A DNA stretch of 64,000 bases from Flaccisagitta enflata (taxonomy: Eukaryota; Chaetognatha; Sagittoidea; Aphragmophora): positions 73,222,001-73,286,000 of the forward strand of contig OZ231127.1 in the NCBI GenBank assembly GCA_965153355.1, written 5' to 3'. Position 1 is the first letter of the stretch, and each line of letters begins with the position of its first letter. Shown in pieces: positions 37,103 to 50,759 of the stretch. The position numbers and the translations under genes are program-made. The notes beneath the pieces were generated by a model, which worked only from the letters and a program-made list of their open reading frames with translations, searched no databases and was not told the DNA's origin.

Positions 37103-40100
37103 GGCCTAGGAGCTTGATAGGTGGTCATTTAGGGCCAGTGTGAGGGTGGAAGGTGGTGGTCATGGGTGGATAGAGTTGAGATAGGCCTAGGAGCTTGATA
37201 GGTGGTCATTTAGGGCCAGTGTGAGGGTGGAAGGTGGTGGTCATGGGTGGATAGAGTTGAGATAGGCCTAGGAGCTTGATAGGTGGTCATTTAGGGCCAG
37301 TGTGAGGGTGGAAGGTGGTGGTCATGGGTGGATAGAGTTGAGATAGGCCTAGGAGCTTGATAGGTGGTCATTTAGGGCCAGTGTGAGGGTGGAAGGTGGT
37401 GGTCATGGGTGGATAGAGTTGAGATAGGCCTAGGAGCTTGATAGGTGGTCATTTAGGGCCAGTGTGAGGGTGGAAGGTGGTGGTCATGGGTGGATAGAGT
37501 TGAGATAGGCCTAGGAGCTTGATAGGTGGTCATTTAGGGCCAGTGTGAGGGTGGAAGGTGGTGGTCATGGGTGGATAGAGTTGAGATAGGCCTAGGAGCT
37601 TGATAGGTGGTCATTTAGGGCCAGTGTGAGGGTGGAAGGTGGTGGTCATGGGTGGATAGAGTTGAGATAGGCCTAGGAGCTTGATAGGTGGTCATTTAGG
37701 GCCAGTGTGAGGGTGGAAGGTGGTGGTCATGGGTGGATAGAGTTGAGATAGGCCTAGGAGCTTGATAGGTGGTCATTTAGGCCCAGTGTGAGGGTGGAAG
37801 GTGGTGGTCATGGGTGGATAGAGTTGAGATAGGCCTAGGAGCTTGATAGGTGGTCATTTAGGGCCAGTGTGAGGGTGGAAGGTGGTGGTCATGGGTGGAT
37901 AGAGTTGAGATAGGCCTAGGAGCTTGATAGGTGGTCATTTAGGGCCAGTGTGAGGGTGGAAGGTGGTGGTCATGGGTGGATAGAGTTGAGATAGGCCTAG
38001 GAGCTTGATAGGTGGTCATTTAGGGCCAGTGTGAGGGTGGAAGGTGGTGGTCATGGGTGGATAGAGTTGAGATAGGCCTAGGAGCTTGATAGGTGGTCAT
38101 TTAGGGCCAGTGTGAGGGTGGAAGGTGGTGGTCATGGGTGGATAGAGTTGAGATAGGCCTAGGAGCTTGATAGGTGGTCATTTAGGGCCAGTGTGAGGGT
38201 GAAGGTGGTGGTCATGGGTGGATAGAGTTGAGATAGGCCTAGGAGCTTGATAGGTGGTCATTTAGGCCGGTGTGAGGGTGGGTGGTGGTCATGGGTGGAT
38301 AGAGTTGAGATAGGCCTAGAGCTTGATAGGTGGTCATTTAGGGCCGGTGTGAGGGTGGAAGGTGGTGGTCATGGGTGGATAGAGTTGAGATAGGCCTAGG
38401 AGCTTGATAGGTGGTCATTTAGGGCCAGTGTGAGGGTGGAAGGTGGTGGTCATGGGTGGATAGAGTTGAGATAGGCCTAGGAGCTTGATAGGTGGTCATT
38501 TAGGGCCAGTGTGAGGGTGGAAGGTGGTGGTCATGGGTGGATAGAGTTGAGATAGGCCTAGGAGCTTGATAGGTGGTCATTTAGGGCCAGTGTGAGGGTG
38601 GAAGGTGGTGGTCGTGGGGTGGATAGAGTTGAGATAGGCGTAGGAGCTTGATAGGTGGTCATTTAGGGCCAGTGTGAGGGTGGAAGGTGGTGGTCATGGG
38701 TGGATAGAGTTGAGATAGGCCTAGGAGCTTGATAGGTGGTCATTTAGGGCCAGTGTGAGGGTGGAAGGTGGTGGTCATGGGTGGATAGAGTTGAGATAGG
38801 CCTAGGAGCTTGATAGGTGGTCATTTAGGGCCAGTGTGAGGGTGGAAGGTGGTGGTCATGGGTGGATAGAGTTGAGATAGGCCTAGGAGCTTGATAGGTG
38901 GTCATTTAGGGCCAGTGTGAGGGTGGAAGGTGGTGGTCATGGGTGGATAGAGTTGAGATAGGCCTAGGAGCTTGATAGGTGGTCATTTAGGGCCAGTGTG
39001 AGGGTGGAAGGTGGTGGTCATGGGTGGATAGAGTTGAGATAGGCCTAGGAGCTTGATAGGTGGTCATTTAGGGCCAGTGTGAGGGTGGAAGGTGGTGGTC
39101 ATGGGTGGATAGAGTTGAGATAGGCCTAGAGAGCTTGATAGGTGGTCATTTAGGGCCAGTGTGAGGGTGGAAGGTGGTGGTCATGGGTGGATAGAGTTGA
39201 GATAGGCCTAGGAGCTTGATAGGTGGTCATTTAGGGCCAGTGTGAGGGTGGAAGGTGGTGGTCATGGGTGGATAGAGTTGAGATAGGCCTAGGAGCTTGA
39301 TAGGTGGTCATTTAGGGCCAGTGTGAGGGTGGAAGGTGGTGGTCATGGGTGGATAGAGTTGAGATAGGCCTAGGAGCTTGATAGGTGGTCATTTAGGGCC
39401 AGTGAGAGGGTGGAAGGTGGTGGTCATGGGTGGATAGAGTTGAGATAGGCCTAGGAGCTTGATAGGTGGTCATTTAGGGCCAGTGTGAGGGTGGAAGGTG
39501 GTGGTCATGGGTGGATAGAGTTGAGATAGGCCTAGGAGCTTGATAGGTGGTCATTTAGGGCCAGTGTGTGGTGGAAGGTGGTGGTCATGGGTGGATAGAG
39601 TTGAGATAGGCCTAGGAGCTTGATAGGTGGTCATTTAGGGCCAGTGTGAGGGTGGAAGGTGGTGGTCATGGGTGGATAGAGTTGAGATAGGCCTAGGAGC
39701 TTGATAGGTGGTCATTTAGGGCCAGTGTGAGGGTGGAAGGTGGTGGTCATGGGTGGATAGAGTTGAGATAGGCCTAGGAGCTTGATAGGTGGTCATTTAG
39801 GGCCAGTGTGAGGGTGGAAGGTGGTGGTCATGGGTGGATAGAGTTGAGATAGGCCTAGGAGCTTGATAGGTGGTCATTTAGGGCCAGTGTGAGGGTGGAA
39901 GGTGGTGGTCATGGGTGGATAGAGTTGAGATAGGCCTAGGAGCTTGATAGGTGGTCATTTAGGGCCAGTGTGAGGGTGGAAGGTGGTGGTCATGGGTGGA
40001 TAGAGTTGAGATAGGCCTAGGAGCTTGATAGGTGGTCATTTAGGGAACGTGTTGGTGGAAGGTGGTGGTCATGGGTGGATAGAGTTGAGATAGGCCTAGG

Positions 40101-40861
40101 AGCTTGATAGGTGGTCATTTAGGGCCAGTGAGAGGGTGGAAGGTGGTGGTCATGGGTGGATAGAGTTGAGATAGGCCTAGGAGCTTGATAGGTGGTCATT
40201 TAGGGCCGGTGTGAGGGTGGAAGGTGGTGGTCATGGGTGGATAGAGTTGAGATAGGCCTAGGAGCTTGATAGGTGGTCATTTAGGGCCAGTGTGAGGGTG
40301 GAAGGTGGTGGTCATGGGTGGATAGAGTTGAGATAGGCCTAGGAGCTTGATAGGTGGTCATTTAGGGCCAGTGTGAGGGTGGAAGGTGGTGGTCATGGGT
40401 GGATAGAGTTGAGATAGGCCTAGGAGCTTGATAGGTGGTCATTTAGGGCCAGTGTGAGGGTGGAAGGTGGTGGTCATGGGTGGATAGAGTTGAGATAGGC
40501 CTAGGAGCTTGATAGGTGGTCATTTAGGGCCAGTGTGAGGGTGGAAGGTGGTGGTCATGGGTGGATAGAGTTGAGATAGGCCTAGGAGCTTGATAGGTGG
40601 TCATTTAGGGCCAGTGTGAGGGTGGAAGGTGGTGGTCATGGGTGGATAGAGTTGAGATAGGCCTAGGAGCTTGATAGGTGGTCATTTAGGGCCGGTGTGA
40701 GGGTGGAAGGTGGTGGTCATGGGTGGATAGAGTTGAGATAGGCCTAGGAGCTTGATAGGTGGTCATTTAGGGCCGGTGTGAGGGTGGAAGGTGGTGGTCA
40801 TGGGTGGATAGAGTTGAGATAGGCCTAGGAGCTTGATAGGTGGTCATTTAGGGCCGGTGTG
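37103..40861. repeat. 81-bp satellite-like array, about 46 copies
   Basis: Unit GGCCTAGGAGCTTGATAGGT...GAGTTGAGATA repeats every 81 bp over 3.75 kb with very few differences, e.g. GGCCGGTG for GGCCAGTG, a small deletion near 38200-38320, and an altered unit near 40045. Although 81 is divisible by three, every frame of the unit has a stop, so the array is not coding. The high homogeneity implies recent amplification or gene conversion. Confidence 0.97.
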
Positions 40862-40978
40862 CGCCGTCACCACTCCGACTGCCGGCAGCCCGCCACCGCC
40901 CTCACTTCAATGGCACCACCAACATTCTACTAGCACCACCGCCGTCACCACTCCGACTGCCGGCACCCCGGCTCCGGT
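40862..40978. repeat. 78-bp minisatellite remnant after the 81-bp array
   Basis: About 1.5 units of the same CTCCGACTGCCGGC..CACCACCGCC repeat as 34586-35050. The 81-bp array is thus bordered on the right by the older minisatellite. Confidence 0.85.
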
Positions 40979-42780
40979 CTCGATGTCTCTCGGGTCGCGT
41001 GTAATCGCTGATCGTATTTCAGATACAATATTTCTTTTTTCTTTCTTTTTCTTTCTTTTAAGGCTGTGATGTATAGCGTGGGGACGGGCTGTTCTTTAAT
41101 AAGTCTACACCGGGCCAGGATCGCCCAAAAATGAGGGTGCGTTTCGTTCAAAAAGAGGGCCAGTGGGCGGGACTGAAGTTGAGGCTGCAAGGTGCAAGGC
41201 GTGTTCGCTTGATGTATTGTGGCTGTGGTCAGGTTTTGTGTGCCCAGGATTTATTGTGAGATAATGTGTGGCCTTATATTAAAGTGCCGGGTATGAAATG
41301 GCTACGGTCTTTCAAGGACATCGTATTCATACCTAAATACTTATGTCGCCACGTTTCTTTCCTTTCAATTTCACATATAAGCAACATCATTTGCTCAAAA
41401 ATAAGAAAGCTACATGCTTAAACATTGAAGACTGGTGAAAAAGCAAAGGAGGGAGTTGTTTTCTTTAGGATCCCTTTTGTAGAAACCTCTTTTGTCTTTC
41501 TGTTTAAGCATTAGAAAAAAATTCAAATGATTGACTTTTTTTTTCAAATTACTGAAATTGAAACATGCAAGGTAACCCTCCGTTTTAGGCTCGCTCAGCG
41601 GCGCTCATCTAGGAGAAATATAAATGAAGCATTTATTATGACAATGAGATAAAATGAACTTTTAGTAAAATATCAAAAATTGTCTTTCCTATAAGTGCGA
41701 TGTATATAATGTTCATATTTCTGTGATTTATAATGTAAGTATTTCATGTTAGATACCTGAGACCGTTTCTGAAACTGTTTACAGACTAGTCAGATTGAAG
41801 CTGAAAAACTTTCAATTTTTTTTCTTTCTCAATAACGAAGATGAAGATAAGAATAGAATATAATGTATCAAAACTTCAGAAAAGAAACACCATCTGCATC
41901 GCGCAACAAGCACGTCAAAAAGACTTTTGTAAAGGTATTTTTTCTGAGAGCTCCGCAAAACCTACAGTGGTTATGACAGGCAGGATTTTTTACAAAAATT
42001 ATGCTCCTTGTGTATGAACCCCTTATCAAGGTATGTAAATTTTTGCATATGAGGGCTAGTGATCAAACAAGTTAGGACAGGTAGAAAATTCAGGATTAAG
42101 ATAGCCCATTGGTGTGCAAAACCAATTTTTATTGCCGGCTTTAATCTCAGCTATTGAAACAATAATTACCAATAGTATATACAGTCAGAGAGTGCTTCTA
42201 CTCACTATTACATTGTAAAAAAATCATTAAAAAAACCGACCCATTTTAAGCCTAATGTAATGTAGGCAGGAAGCTATGGAAAAATTCTGCTTGTAGGCAT
42301 CCAAATATTTTGTCGGAGCCTGCTCATATTTGTACAAAACGTGTGTGAAAGGCGCTTTACATTTGTTTGTCGGGAGCGTGGTAGTTTTGGAATGGTGTAG
42401 TGTTCATTGGGAGCGTAGTGGGTCGGGGCTTTGTGGGAAGGGTCATATGGGGCTATGTGTGGTCACGGTGTTTGTGGTAATGTGTGGTTACGACGTGTGG
42501 GTCCGCTCTGCGCGATTAGAATGCGAAGTTCGTCTAATGACAAACGGTAGATTCCGACCAAAAACCCATCCTTCATTTTCAACCGCAATTTTCCTTGATT
42601 TTGTCTTCCTTTTCCTTGGCCTCTTTGGGACCTCAGATGTCTCGCTTTCTGTCTTATTTTCTCTTTCTCTGTCTCTCTCACGATTTGAGTTCGTCGTTTC
42701 GCTTTGTCTTTCTTCGTCTATTCATGACCCTCTCTATCTGTCATGTCTTTTTCAACCTTCGAATATCCCTACAAGTCCTA
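40979..42780. other. Gene-free stretch
   Basis: No exon with acceptable splice signals was found. The 41300-42300 part is AT-rich and unique-looking. A frame at 42330-42640 is open but reads like noise running into the TCTG array. Confidence 0.4.
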
Positions 42781-42784
42781 TCGT

Positions 42785-43291
<507 letters not shown>

Positions 43292-43371
43292 AGTTGTTAT
43301 TCCTTCTCTTGCCCAATTCATTGCCGTTTAGAATACCAATTCTCCTTTTCTGTATGTTGCACTTCTTTACT

Positions 43372-43506
43372 TTTTCTTTTTCTTCAATCACCTTCTTCTT
43401 CCTCCTTCCCTTTTTTCTCTCTTCTTCCTTTTCTTCTTCTTCTTCCTTTTCTTCTTCTTCTTCTTCTTCTTCTTCTTCTTCTTCTTCTTCTTCTTCTTCC
43501 TCTTCC

Positions 43507-43562
<56 letters not shown>

Positions 43563-43775
43563 TTCTTCTTTTTCTTCTTCCTCTTCCTCTTCTTCTTCTT
43601 CTCTCTTCTTCTTCTTCCTCTCCTCTTCTTCTTCTTCTTTCTTCTTTCTTCTCTCGTTCTCTTCTCTTCTTCTTCTTCTTCTTCTTCTTCTCTTTTCTTC
43701 TTCTCTTCTTCTTCTTCCTCTTCTTCTTCTTCTCTCTTCTCTTCTCTTCTTCTTTCTTTTTCTTCCCTTCTTCCT

Positions 43776-43831
<56 letters not shown>

Positions 43832-43865
43832 TTCTTCTTCTTCTTCTTCTTCTTCTTCTTCTTCT

Positions 43866-43912
<47 letters not shown>

Positions 43913-43949
43913 TTCTTCTTCTCCTTCTTCTTCTTCTTCTTCTTCTTCT
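43372..43949. repeat. (TTC)n array, about 0.58 kb
   Basis: Imperfect TTC/CTC pyrimidine tract. Together with the TC tract before it, this is over 1 kb of almost pure pyrimidine, capable in principle of triplex formation. Confidence 0.96.
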
Positions 43950-44318
43950 GTCGGTCTTTTCTTCCTTCAGCTTCAATTTCCTTCTTGCGCTTTTGTGTTC
44001 ATTTCTATTCCGTCCCGATGACACAACACGGTCTCTCAGATGAACCTGTCAAAAACAAGTCTCGAATACATGCAAATTAGCTATTGTGCAACTGCAACTG
44101 CCAATGTGTGGCCGGGTTGACATGAGCAATGGCGGTATGCCATCATCGCTTGAAACTTGCTTGTGACGTTCCCAACGCAACGTCCGAAAAAGACAACAAA
44201 TGTCATGAAATGTGTTCCCTGTAATCCAAAATTCTTGTAATTGATCAATAGTGTCGATGATTGATTTTATCCATGTTTGGATGATTCTGAATTCGATTTT
44301 CGGACTTAAGTACAGAAA
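43950..44318. other. Gene-free spacer
   Basis: No exon, RNA gene or repeat recognised. Confidence 0.4.
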
Positions 44319-44473
44319 AGAACAAGGCCGGATACACGGCCACCAGTTGTGGACGGGTGGGCAGGGGCGGATATGCGCGTTTTCCCACTTTTCAACTCGA
44401 TCACCTCTTCGGACCGACCGACCGACGGACGGATGGACAAAGCCTCTTATAAAGTTGCGTGTCCGCGACTTAA
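44319..44473 (+). repeat. Dispersed palindrome-ended repeat, copy
   Basis: CAAGGCCGGATACACGGCCA head, GGGTGGGCAGGGGCGG box, CAACTCGATCACC, ACCGACCGACC tract, then AAAGTTGCGTGTCCGCGACTTAA. About 155 bp. Confidence 0.75.
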
Positions 44474-44588
44474 AAGAATGGGAAAGAGAAGGAAGGAAAA
44501 GGAAATGAAAAGGGAGCGAAAGAGAAAGGATGGGAAGGATAATGCTGGGAATAGAATTAGAAGGGGAGGGAAAATGAAAGTCGAATGA

Positions 44589-44770
44589 AACAAGGCCGGA
44601 TACACGGCCAATACCAGTCGCGGACGGGTGGGCAGGGGCGGAAATGCAAGTTTTCGCACTTTTTCAACTCGATCACCCCTATGGACCGATCGACCGACCG
44701 ACCAACCGACCGACCGACCGACCGACCGACGGACAAAGCCCCTTATAGAGTCGCTAGTCCGTGACTAAAA
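44589..44770 (+). repeat. Dispersed palindrome-ended repeat, second adjacent copy
   Basis: Same order of blocks, with a longer ACCGACC tract and the end TAGAGTCGCTAGTCCGTGACTAAAA. It lies 115 bp from the previous copy in the same orientation. Confidence 0.75.
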
Positions 44771-44835
44771 AGGGGGCCGGAATAAGGTAGAAAGGTAGAC
44801 AATATCTTATGAAAAGAGGAAAAGGAGAAAAGAAA

Positions 44836-44983
<148 letters not shown>

Positions 44984-45188
44984 AGAATTGACGCAAGTGG
45001 GAAAGTTGTCAGTTGCGGTGTCCCGAGGGTCAGACACGCTGTGAAACTCCTCTTCCTCCATCTCCTCCTCTGTTTCTCCTATGGGATGAAGAAAGACCGA
45101 CTTTCAATGTGAATTCTCTGCTTCAAATTGTGCAAAAACTGTCAGAAATAAAAGGACAGACCGACAATAAGAGTAGAAAAAGACAGAC

Positions 45189-45398
<210 letters not shown>

Positions 45399-45730
45399 TA
45401 GAGGAGGGATTAAACAAAAACCACCTTAGAAAAATTGTAATACCGGGTTTTTTGGTGGTTTTGCATTGTACATAGGCTGTACTAAGTTAAGAAAAAAAGT
45501 TGATTAAAAGATTATTTCTGCAAAGTGGTGGGTTGGGATTTTTGTAAGTACATAAAAAATAGGCGAAAATTGGCCAAAATTGACCTTCCAAAAACTAGGA
45601 AATAAATACAATAATAGAAAATACTTTGTATATAAAGTATAAATTTCATATCAATAATTAGCCAAGACATCTTTTCAAGTTAAAATGTCATCTTATGATA
45701 TTGAGGCGTCTTGGAGTAGCTCGTCAACTG
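45399..45730. repeat. Left terminal inverted repeat
   Basis: It matches the inverse of 48540-48882 with scattered substitutions and small indels. Confidence 0.78.
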
Positions 45731-45891
45731 CTTTCTGTACACAATAAATGTTGACTCGTCTATCTCATTTTTTACACCTTTCATATCTCAGACAAAAAAA
45801 ACAATGTTAGAGTGGTAAAAAACTAATCTATTGGAATAATGACAAAAAGCGGTAAAAACTTGTCAATACATTGATCATGATTTATTTGATT

Positions 45892-48188
45892 CTAGTCTTC
45901 TTCACAGTCACTGTAATCTTCATCTTCAGCATTTGCAATTGAACATGAGGAGCCATGACAATGCCCGCAAACCATTGAGCATTTCATTCCATGTTTTTTG
46001 CAGGTGCATCTAGCAGTTCCACAATCAGTAGTACTGTTGCACCTTATGATCTTTAAAAGCTCAGCAGGAGCTGGTGGCGTATTTGTTAGTACAGGATGCA
46101 ACCCTTTGTCTTTGAGGACTCATCCCCACTCTTCCGCAAGCAAATCACATTGGGGATCCCCCCTTCCATTGATTTACTTGCAAAAACACTTGCCTACTAT
46201 GAAATTTAGCAGCAGCAGAGGTTGGAGGCAATGATTTGGGGTCCTCTTGTATCAAGTTTGAAGCCACCTTGTCACAATACTTTTTGTATCGAAGGCTATC
46301 CAAGGTATCTGATTTCTTTCCATTGTACATCACCACAAATGCAGCTTCGCCAGCTTCATCAATTTGAGCTTGAGTGCCATTTGAATTGTCAAAAACTGTT
46401 GCTGCTTGCTGAAGGGATTTATGGTCCTTAAATTTTTTGATAATAGACCCTTTTCCTATCCCAAACAAATAAGATGTTGTGTCACACCCGAGAAATGCGT
46501 GCAGAAATGGTATGTGTTTGCACATAAAAGTGCCCAGTTTTGCTTGGACCTCTTTAATGTTTGACACTCGTCCTTATGTATTTTTTTTGCGGTCTGAGGC
46601 AAAAAAGACATTTTTGCTGTGTAGAGGCATGTGGTGTAACAAGAGGATGAGTAGGTCTGTATCATCTACAATCAATACTGTATCCATGGTTTCTGCTGAC
46701 AAAATTGCCTTTTGAACAATAAACAGGTCTGCATCTGCTTGGTCGTGGAAAACACGGCAACCTTGACTTGTCAGTCTTGCGCCAAGAAAATCAATGAATT
46801 GCTGTTTGTTTTTTGGGCCACTAAAGAATGCCTCTTTTGTGACACTAAGACTCATGTCCAAACTGAAAGTAACACTTGCTCCCTTTTCCCCTTCAGACGG
46901 TGTTTTTGAGTCATATCTTTGGTTGTAAATTCTTTGTAACCATCAAAAACCACCACCGCCACTCCATAGTTGGTGCCTACATTTTTGCTGTAGGTCTCTA
47001 TAATGCTTTCATAAGTAGAGCCACGTGACCAAGGAATCCTGTGTAGGAAAGCACCTCCATCTAAAACATACCTGACACCATCTGACAGAGGTTGCATTTT
47101 GATTGGCAGTTGACCATATTGTGTCAGCAAGAGTAGATTTTTGGGCTTCATGTAGCAATTCAGGTGTTCCTGCAAGGGCCTTTGGAATGGTGGTTGTTTC
47201 ATGCTTGAAAATAGTTTCAGGATCAATACTGTCAGTCTTTTCAGCTGCTACAGCAAGCTCTTGAAACAAGATATGTGGCTCAAATTGCACGATTTCTCCA
47301 TCTACTTTTACACCATTTTTGGAACCCATGGTTACAGCCTGATCTTTCTTCTTAAAAGAAAAATCACTCACTTTCTCTCCAACCATCTTTTCAAGTATGT
47401 GGTCACCTATTGCTGCAGCATTATCGTCATTGATGAGTGTGCATGAACACTATTGGCAATATTGCAGAACACATCTCCATACTCATATGGGTTTCTTTCT
47501 TGTAAGAATTTAGCCACCAGGCGTGTATCCTTCCAATCACAACTTATCCTGGATGGCCCCATCTCTGTATGCTGCTCTCCACTCTTTCTGGTGGTGTTTG
47601 TCAGTTCCTGTATAGCTTGATGAACAGAGGCACATAGGGGCATAGAAAGTGTCCACACATTGCGCTGTTCCTCATGCCACTCCCATGCGTCAATCCTCCA
47701 CTGGTCTTTAGATTGCGCATCAGGCATTGTTCAATCACCTGATCACTAGGGATCCCAGCCCAGAACCTATCACTCCTCTGCACTACAAACAATCCATTAC
47801 AGAACTGGTGATGAACATCTGGATGAGTCATCTCTAACTCATGCATTTGCTGCAGATATATGTTTCCTGATTTTGTGTAATTGTTGTGCCCAGCAGCGGC
47901 TTAGTATTTGAGCAAATCTGCAAAGCTACACAAGTGGATAGGGTAGTTTCCAAGCCTCTCTGCCTTTAAGTATCTTTTCAATATGTCAACCATAGACATA
48001 TACTGAAGCCAAAACTGGGCTATTTTACTTGCTTGTAGCTCTTCTTTTTGAGCTGAGAGAAGCTTTTCAAGTTCATCCAAAGGCTCTGATGAAATATCTT
48101 CCATTGCTTTACCACCCATCATGGCCTCATGAAACTTCTCAATGTTTGCTGTAGAGCATGTGTGTTGTATTGCTAGAGTCCAACTCAT
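45892..48188 (-). pseudogene. Frameshifted HAF-x-GCDTTS nuclease-like transposon gene
   Basis: Read from 48188 to 45892 the - strand carries, in order but in changing frames, blocks of a protein family that is widespread and mostly unannotated in invertebrates. They are RSDRFWAG..VIEQCLMR (about 47760), a K-T-S-G-G-L-T segment, R-Y-V-L-D-G-G-A-F-L-H-R (about 47060), V-V-V-F-D-G-Y (about 46950), D-A-D-L-F-I-V (about 46730), D-D-T-D-L-L-I-L-L (about 46660), H-A-F-L-G-C-D-T-T-S (about 46490), and a C-terminal Cys cluster C-T-C-K-K-H-G-M-K-C-S (about 46000). The spaced Asp residues resemble a PIN/FEN-type nuclease fold (inference). At least six frame changes and internal stops make it non-functional. 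It fills the centre of the inverted-repeat element. Confidence 0.72.
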
Positions 48189-48539
48189 TGCCTTTCTCTA
48201 TGGTTGAGATAGGGTCATGAAATTTTTTTGATAAAAGTAGACCGTTCAAAACAGAGGCCACAAATATATGACCCCTTATGGCTCTGTAAATGATCTTGCC
48301 AGACATAATATGGTCAATGCAATTTTTAGCAAAAATTGTTTTCCAAGATATTCTCCAAGCCAGAATTAGACATCAAATGTCCTATGGCACCTAGAAAACT
48401 CATGATAGTATGCAAACCAACCAATTTGACAACAGTATTTTTGAGAGGGGAACATAAGAACTGAAATCACGTCATTTGTATTTTTATACACATGCAACTC
48501 TACACCTTGTCATATCGGTTGGTCCTTCAATCTGTCTAT

Positions 48540-48882
48540 CCATCTGATGAGCTATTCCAGCACACCTCAATATCATAAGATGACATCATGACATGAAAAG
48601 ATGTCTTAGCTAAGTATTGATATGAAGTTTTCACTTCAAATACAAAGTTTATTGTCTATTTCTATATCTACTTTTTTATTTTTAGAAGATCAATTTTGGC
48701 GAATTTTCTCACTTTTCACATGTCTTACAAACATCCCAACCAACCGCTTTGCATAAATAATTTTTAAGTCAACTTTTTACCTTAGCTAAGTACAGCTTAT
48801 GTACAGTGCAAAACCATAAAAAAACCCAGTATTACAATTTTTCTAAGGTCCAGTCTGGTTATGTGTTTAAATCCCTCCTCTA
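48540..48882. repeat. Right terminal inverted repeat
   Basis: Counterpart of the left arm. The outermost sequence reads CCCTCCTCTA before the flank. Confidence 0.78.
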
Positions 48883-49596
48883 CATAGACGGACATAAAGA
48901 CGGACTGTGAAATTAAAATAGGATAAGAAGGAAAAAAAGAGGGATAAAAAGAAAAAGACACGATCGTGCAAAAATAGGCAGCAAGACAGACGGATACCCG
49001 AACGAAGGCAAAAAGACAGAGACGGAGTGCAGGTACGACTACGACGACCCTTGAAAACCATGTCATTCCTTCAGCCGCTAAGTGATGTGACCTCCACCGT
49101 AAGTGTCTCAAGGCTACAAGTTTGTTTTGACCGACCTCCACTGAAATAGTGTGCTTGCCACAACTGACTCAACAGTTACCCAAAAACACTAACTTAACTC
49201 CCCTAGAGTTGTGAAGGGCATCTCAGCATTGACACATACTTGTTACTACTCACAATTACGTACGCCGTACGCTTAAATCCTAGAGTAACCAAAACAACAG
49301 ACCCGCCCATTCCATAAAGTATCGAGATGGCAATACACTTGCAAAAAATGGAGTGATAAAACTGTAGGGGTGTTGAAGCGGTCAATTTTTATGCAGCTCC
49401 CACCGCCTCCGATCCCTTTTTTTTCAAATATTAGTGGCAATCCCGCCCATCAAAATGGAAACGGTCAACCGCTTCCATATGGCTTGATAGAACGAATTAT
49501 GGCATATTATGGAATGTGTGCGTGGCTGTATTTGTTTTTATTGACTCTAGCTAAGACAAGAGAGTGAGAGAGGGAGAAAAAAAAGAAGCAAAGAAT
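48883..49596. other. Gene-free stretch after the transposon
   Basis: No exon or repeat is supported. Short open frames lack splice context. Confidence 0.4.
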
Positions 49597-49610
49597 GAAT
49601 AAAAGAATGA

Positions 49611-49674
<64 letters not shown>

Positions 49675-49742
49675 GAGAAAGAAAGTGAGAAAAAAAGAAA
49701 AAAAGAGAGAAAGAAAGTAAGAAAGAAAATAAGAAAGAAAAT

Positions 49743-49798
<56 letters not shown>
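49597..49798. repeat. (GAAA)n microsatellite
   Basis: About 200 bp of GAAA with a few GAGA and AAAA interruptions. Confidence 0.95.
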
Positions 49799-49800
<2 letters not shown>

Positions 49801-49925
49801 CTAGTAATAACGGCTGTCGCCGTGAGGAAAAAAGTTGTGAACATCGGTCAATGTTTGTCTTCAGTCACTGCAAATCTTTTTATTTGTTAGATCAAATCAA
49901 AAGCAATTGTATGTATTGATTGCAC

Positions 49926-50335
49926 TGAAAATCAGAGAAAAATAGGATTGAGCTAAATGAGCTAGATGAGCTAAAATATTCAAAATCACTCAACCAGACA
50001 ACCAGCTATGCTTACCAACTTGTTTTCTCGTATTTGCATGCTCACATTAAAACATTTATTTATCCCATTAAATATCAGAAAAAAAGACTAGGCGAGCTAG
50101 AAAACCTAAAAACACCCTTGCAGATGAGCAGCTATGCTCATTGACATGCTCTTATGTATCTGCTTACTTGCTAAAACATGTCTCAAAATATCTATTCATT
50201 TATCGCGTTTTAAATCAGACAAAAAGACTGAGCTACATGAGCTAGAATGCTCAAAAACACCCTCACAGATGTAATTGCATGCTAAAACAAGCATAAATAC
50301 GCTCCTTTATTGATGCTACTTAAAATCATAATAAA
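49926..50335. repeat. Divergent 143-bp tandem repeat (3 copies)
   Basis: AATCAGA(C/G)AAAAA..GAGCTA.ATGAGCTAG recurs at about 49930, 50070 and 50213, followed each time by CTCAAAAACACCCT-like and ATGCTCA-like blocks. Confidence 0.7.
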
Positions 50336-50523
50336 TCGAAAAAAGTTCAATTTGAATTTATCTTTAAAAATCATAACATAAAAAATATATGTTCTAAAAC
50401 ATTCAATTTTGTCTGAGAGACCAAACAGTTGATCAAGTTTTTAAACTTCCACATTAGAAAATAAAAACTATGTTTCTCTCAAATTTGTCAAAAAGTCAGA
50501 CTGACTTTGACTTTTTTCCCGAC

Positions 50524-50524
50524 A

Positions 50525-50560
<36 letters not shown>

Positions 50561-50590
50561 CAGAAAGAAAGAGAGAAAGAAAGAAACTAA
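50524..50590. repeat. (GAAA)n microsatellite
   Basis: Short tetranucleotide tract, followed by loosely purine-rich sequence to about 50750. Confidence 0.9.
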
Positions 50591-50759
50591 TTAACAATGA
50601 AACAAAGAGTGTAAGAAATTAAGAGGGAAAGAAGAAAAATAAGGAAGAAGGGGGAAAAATTCAGGAAATAAAGCGAGAAAAAGGAAAGAAAAGCAAGTAA
50701 ACAAAAAAAAAAAGAGCAAAAAAAGAAAGAAAGAAAACGAAACTAAGAGTGAAAGATAG

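Larger units (their letters stand above)
45399..48882. mobile_element. DNA transposon with about 330-bp terminal inverted repeats
   Basis: The left arm (45399-about 45730) and right arm (about 48540-48882) are imperfect inverses. Both start TAGAGGAGGGATT and share CTTAGAAAAATTGTAATAC, GGTTTTGCA and CATCTTATGATATTGAGG. The flanking sequence is CAT on both sides, or TA if the first two bases are counted as duplication. The interior carries one broken gene on the - strand and no recognisable transposase. Length is 3,484 bp. Confidence 0.8.

Noticed and set aside
37103-40861. CRISPR array or coding tandem-repeat protein
   Set aside because: Units are contiguous with no distinct spacers and have stops in all frames.
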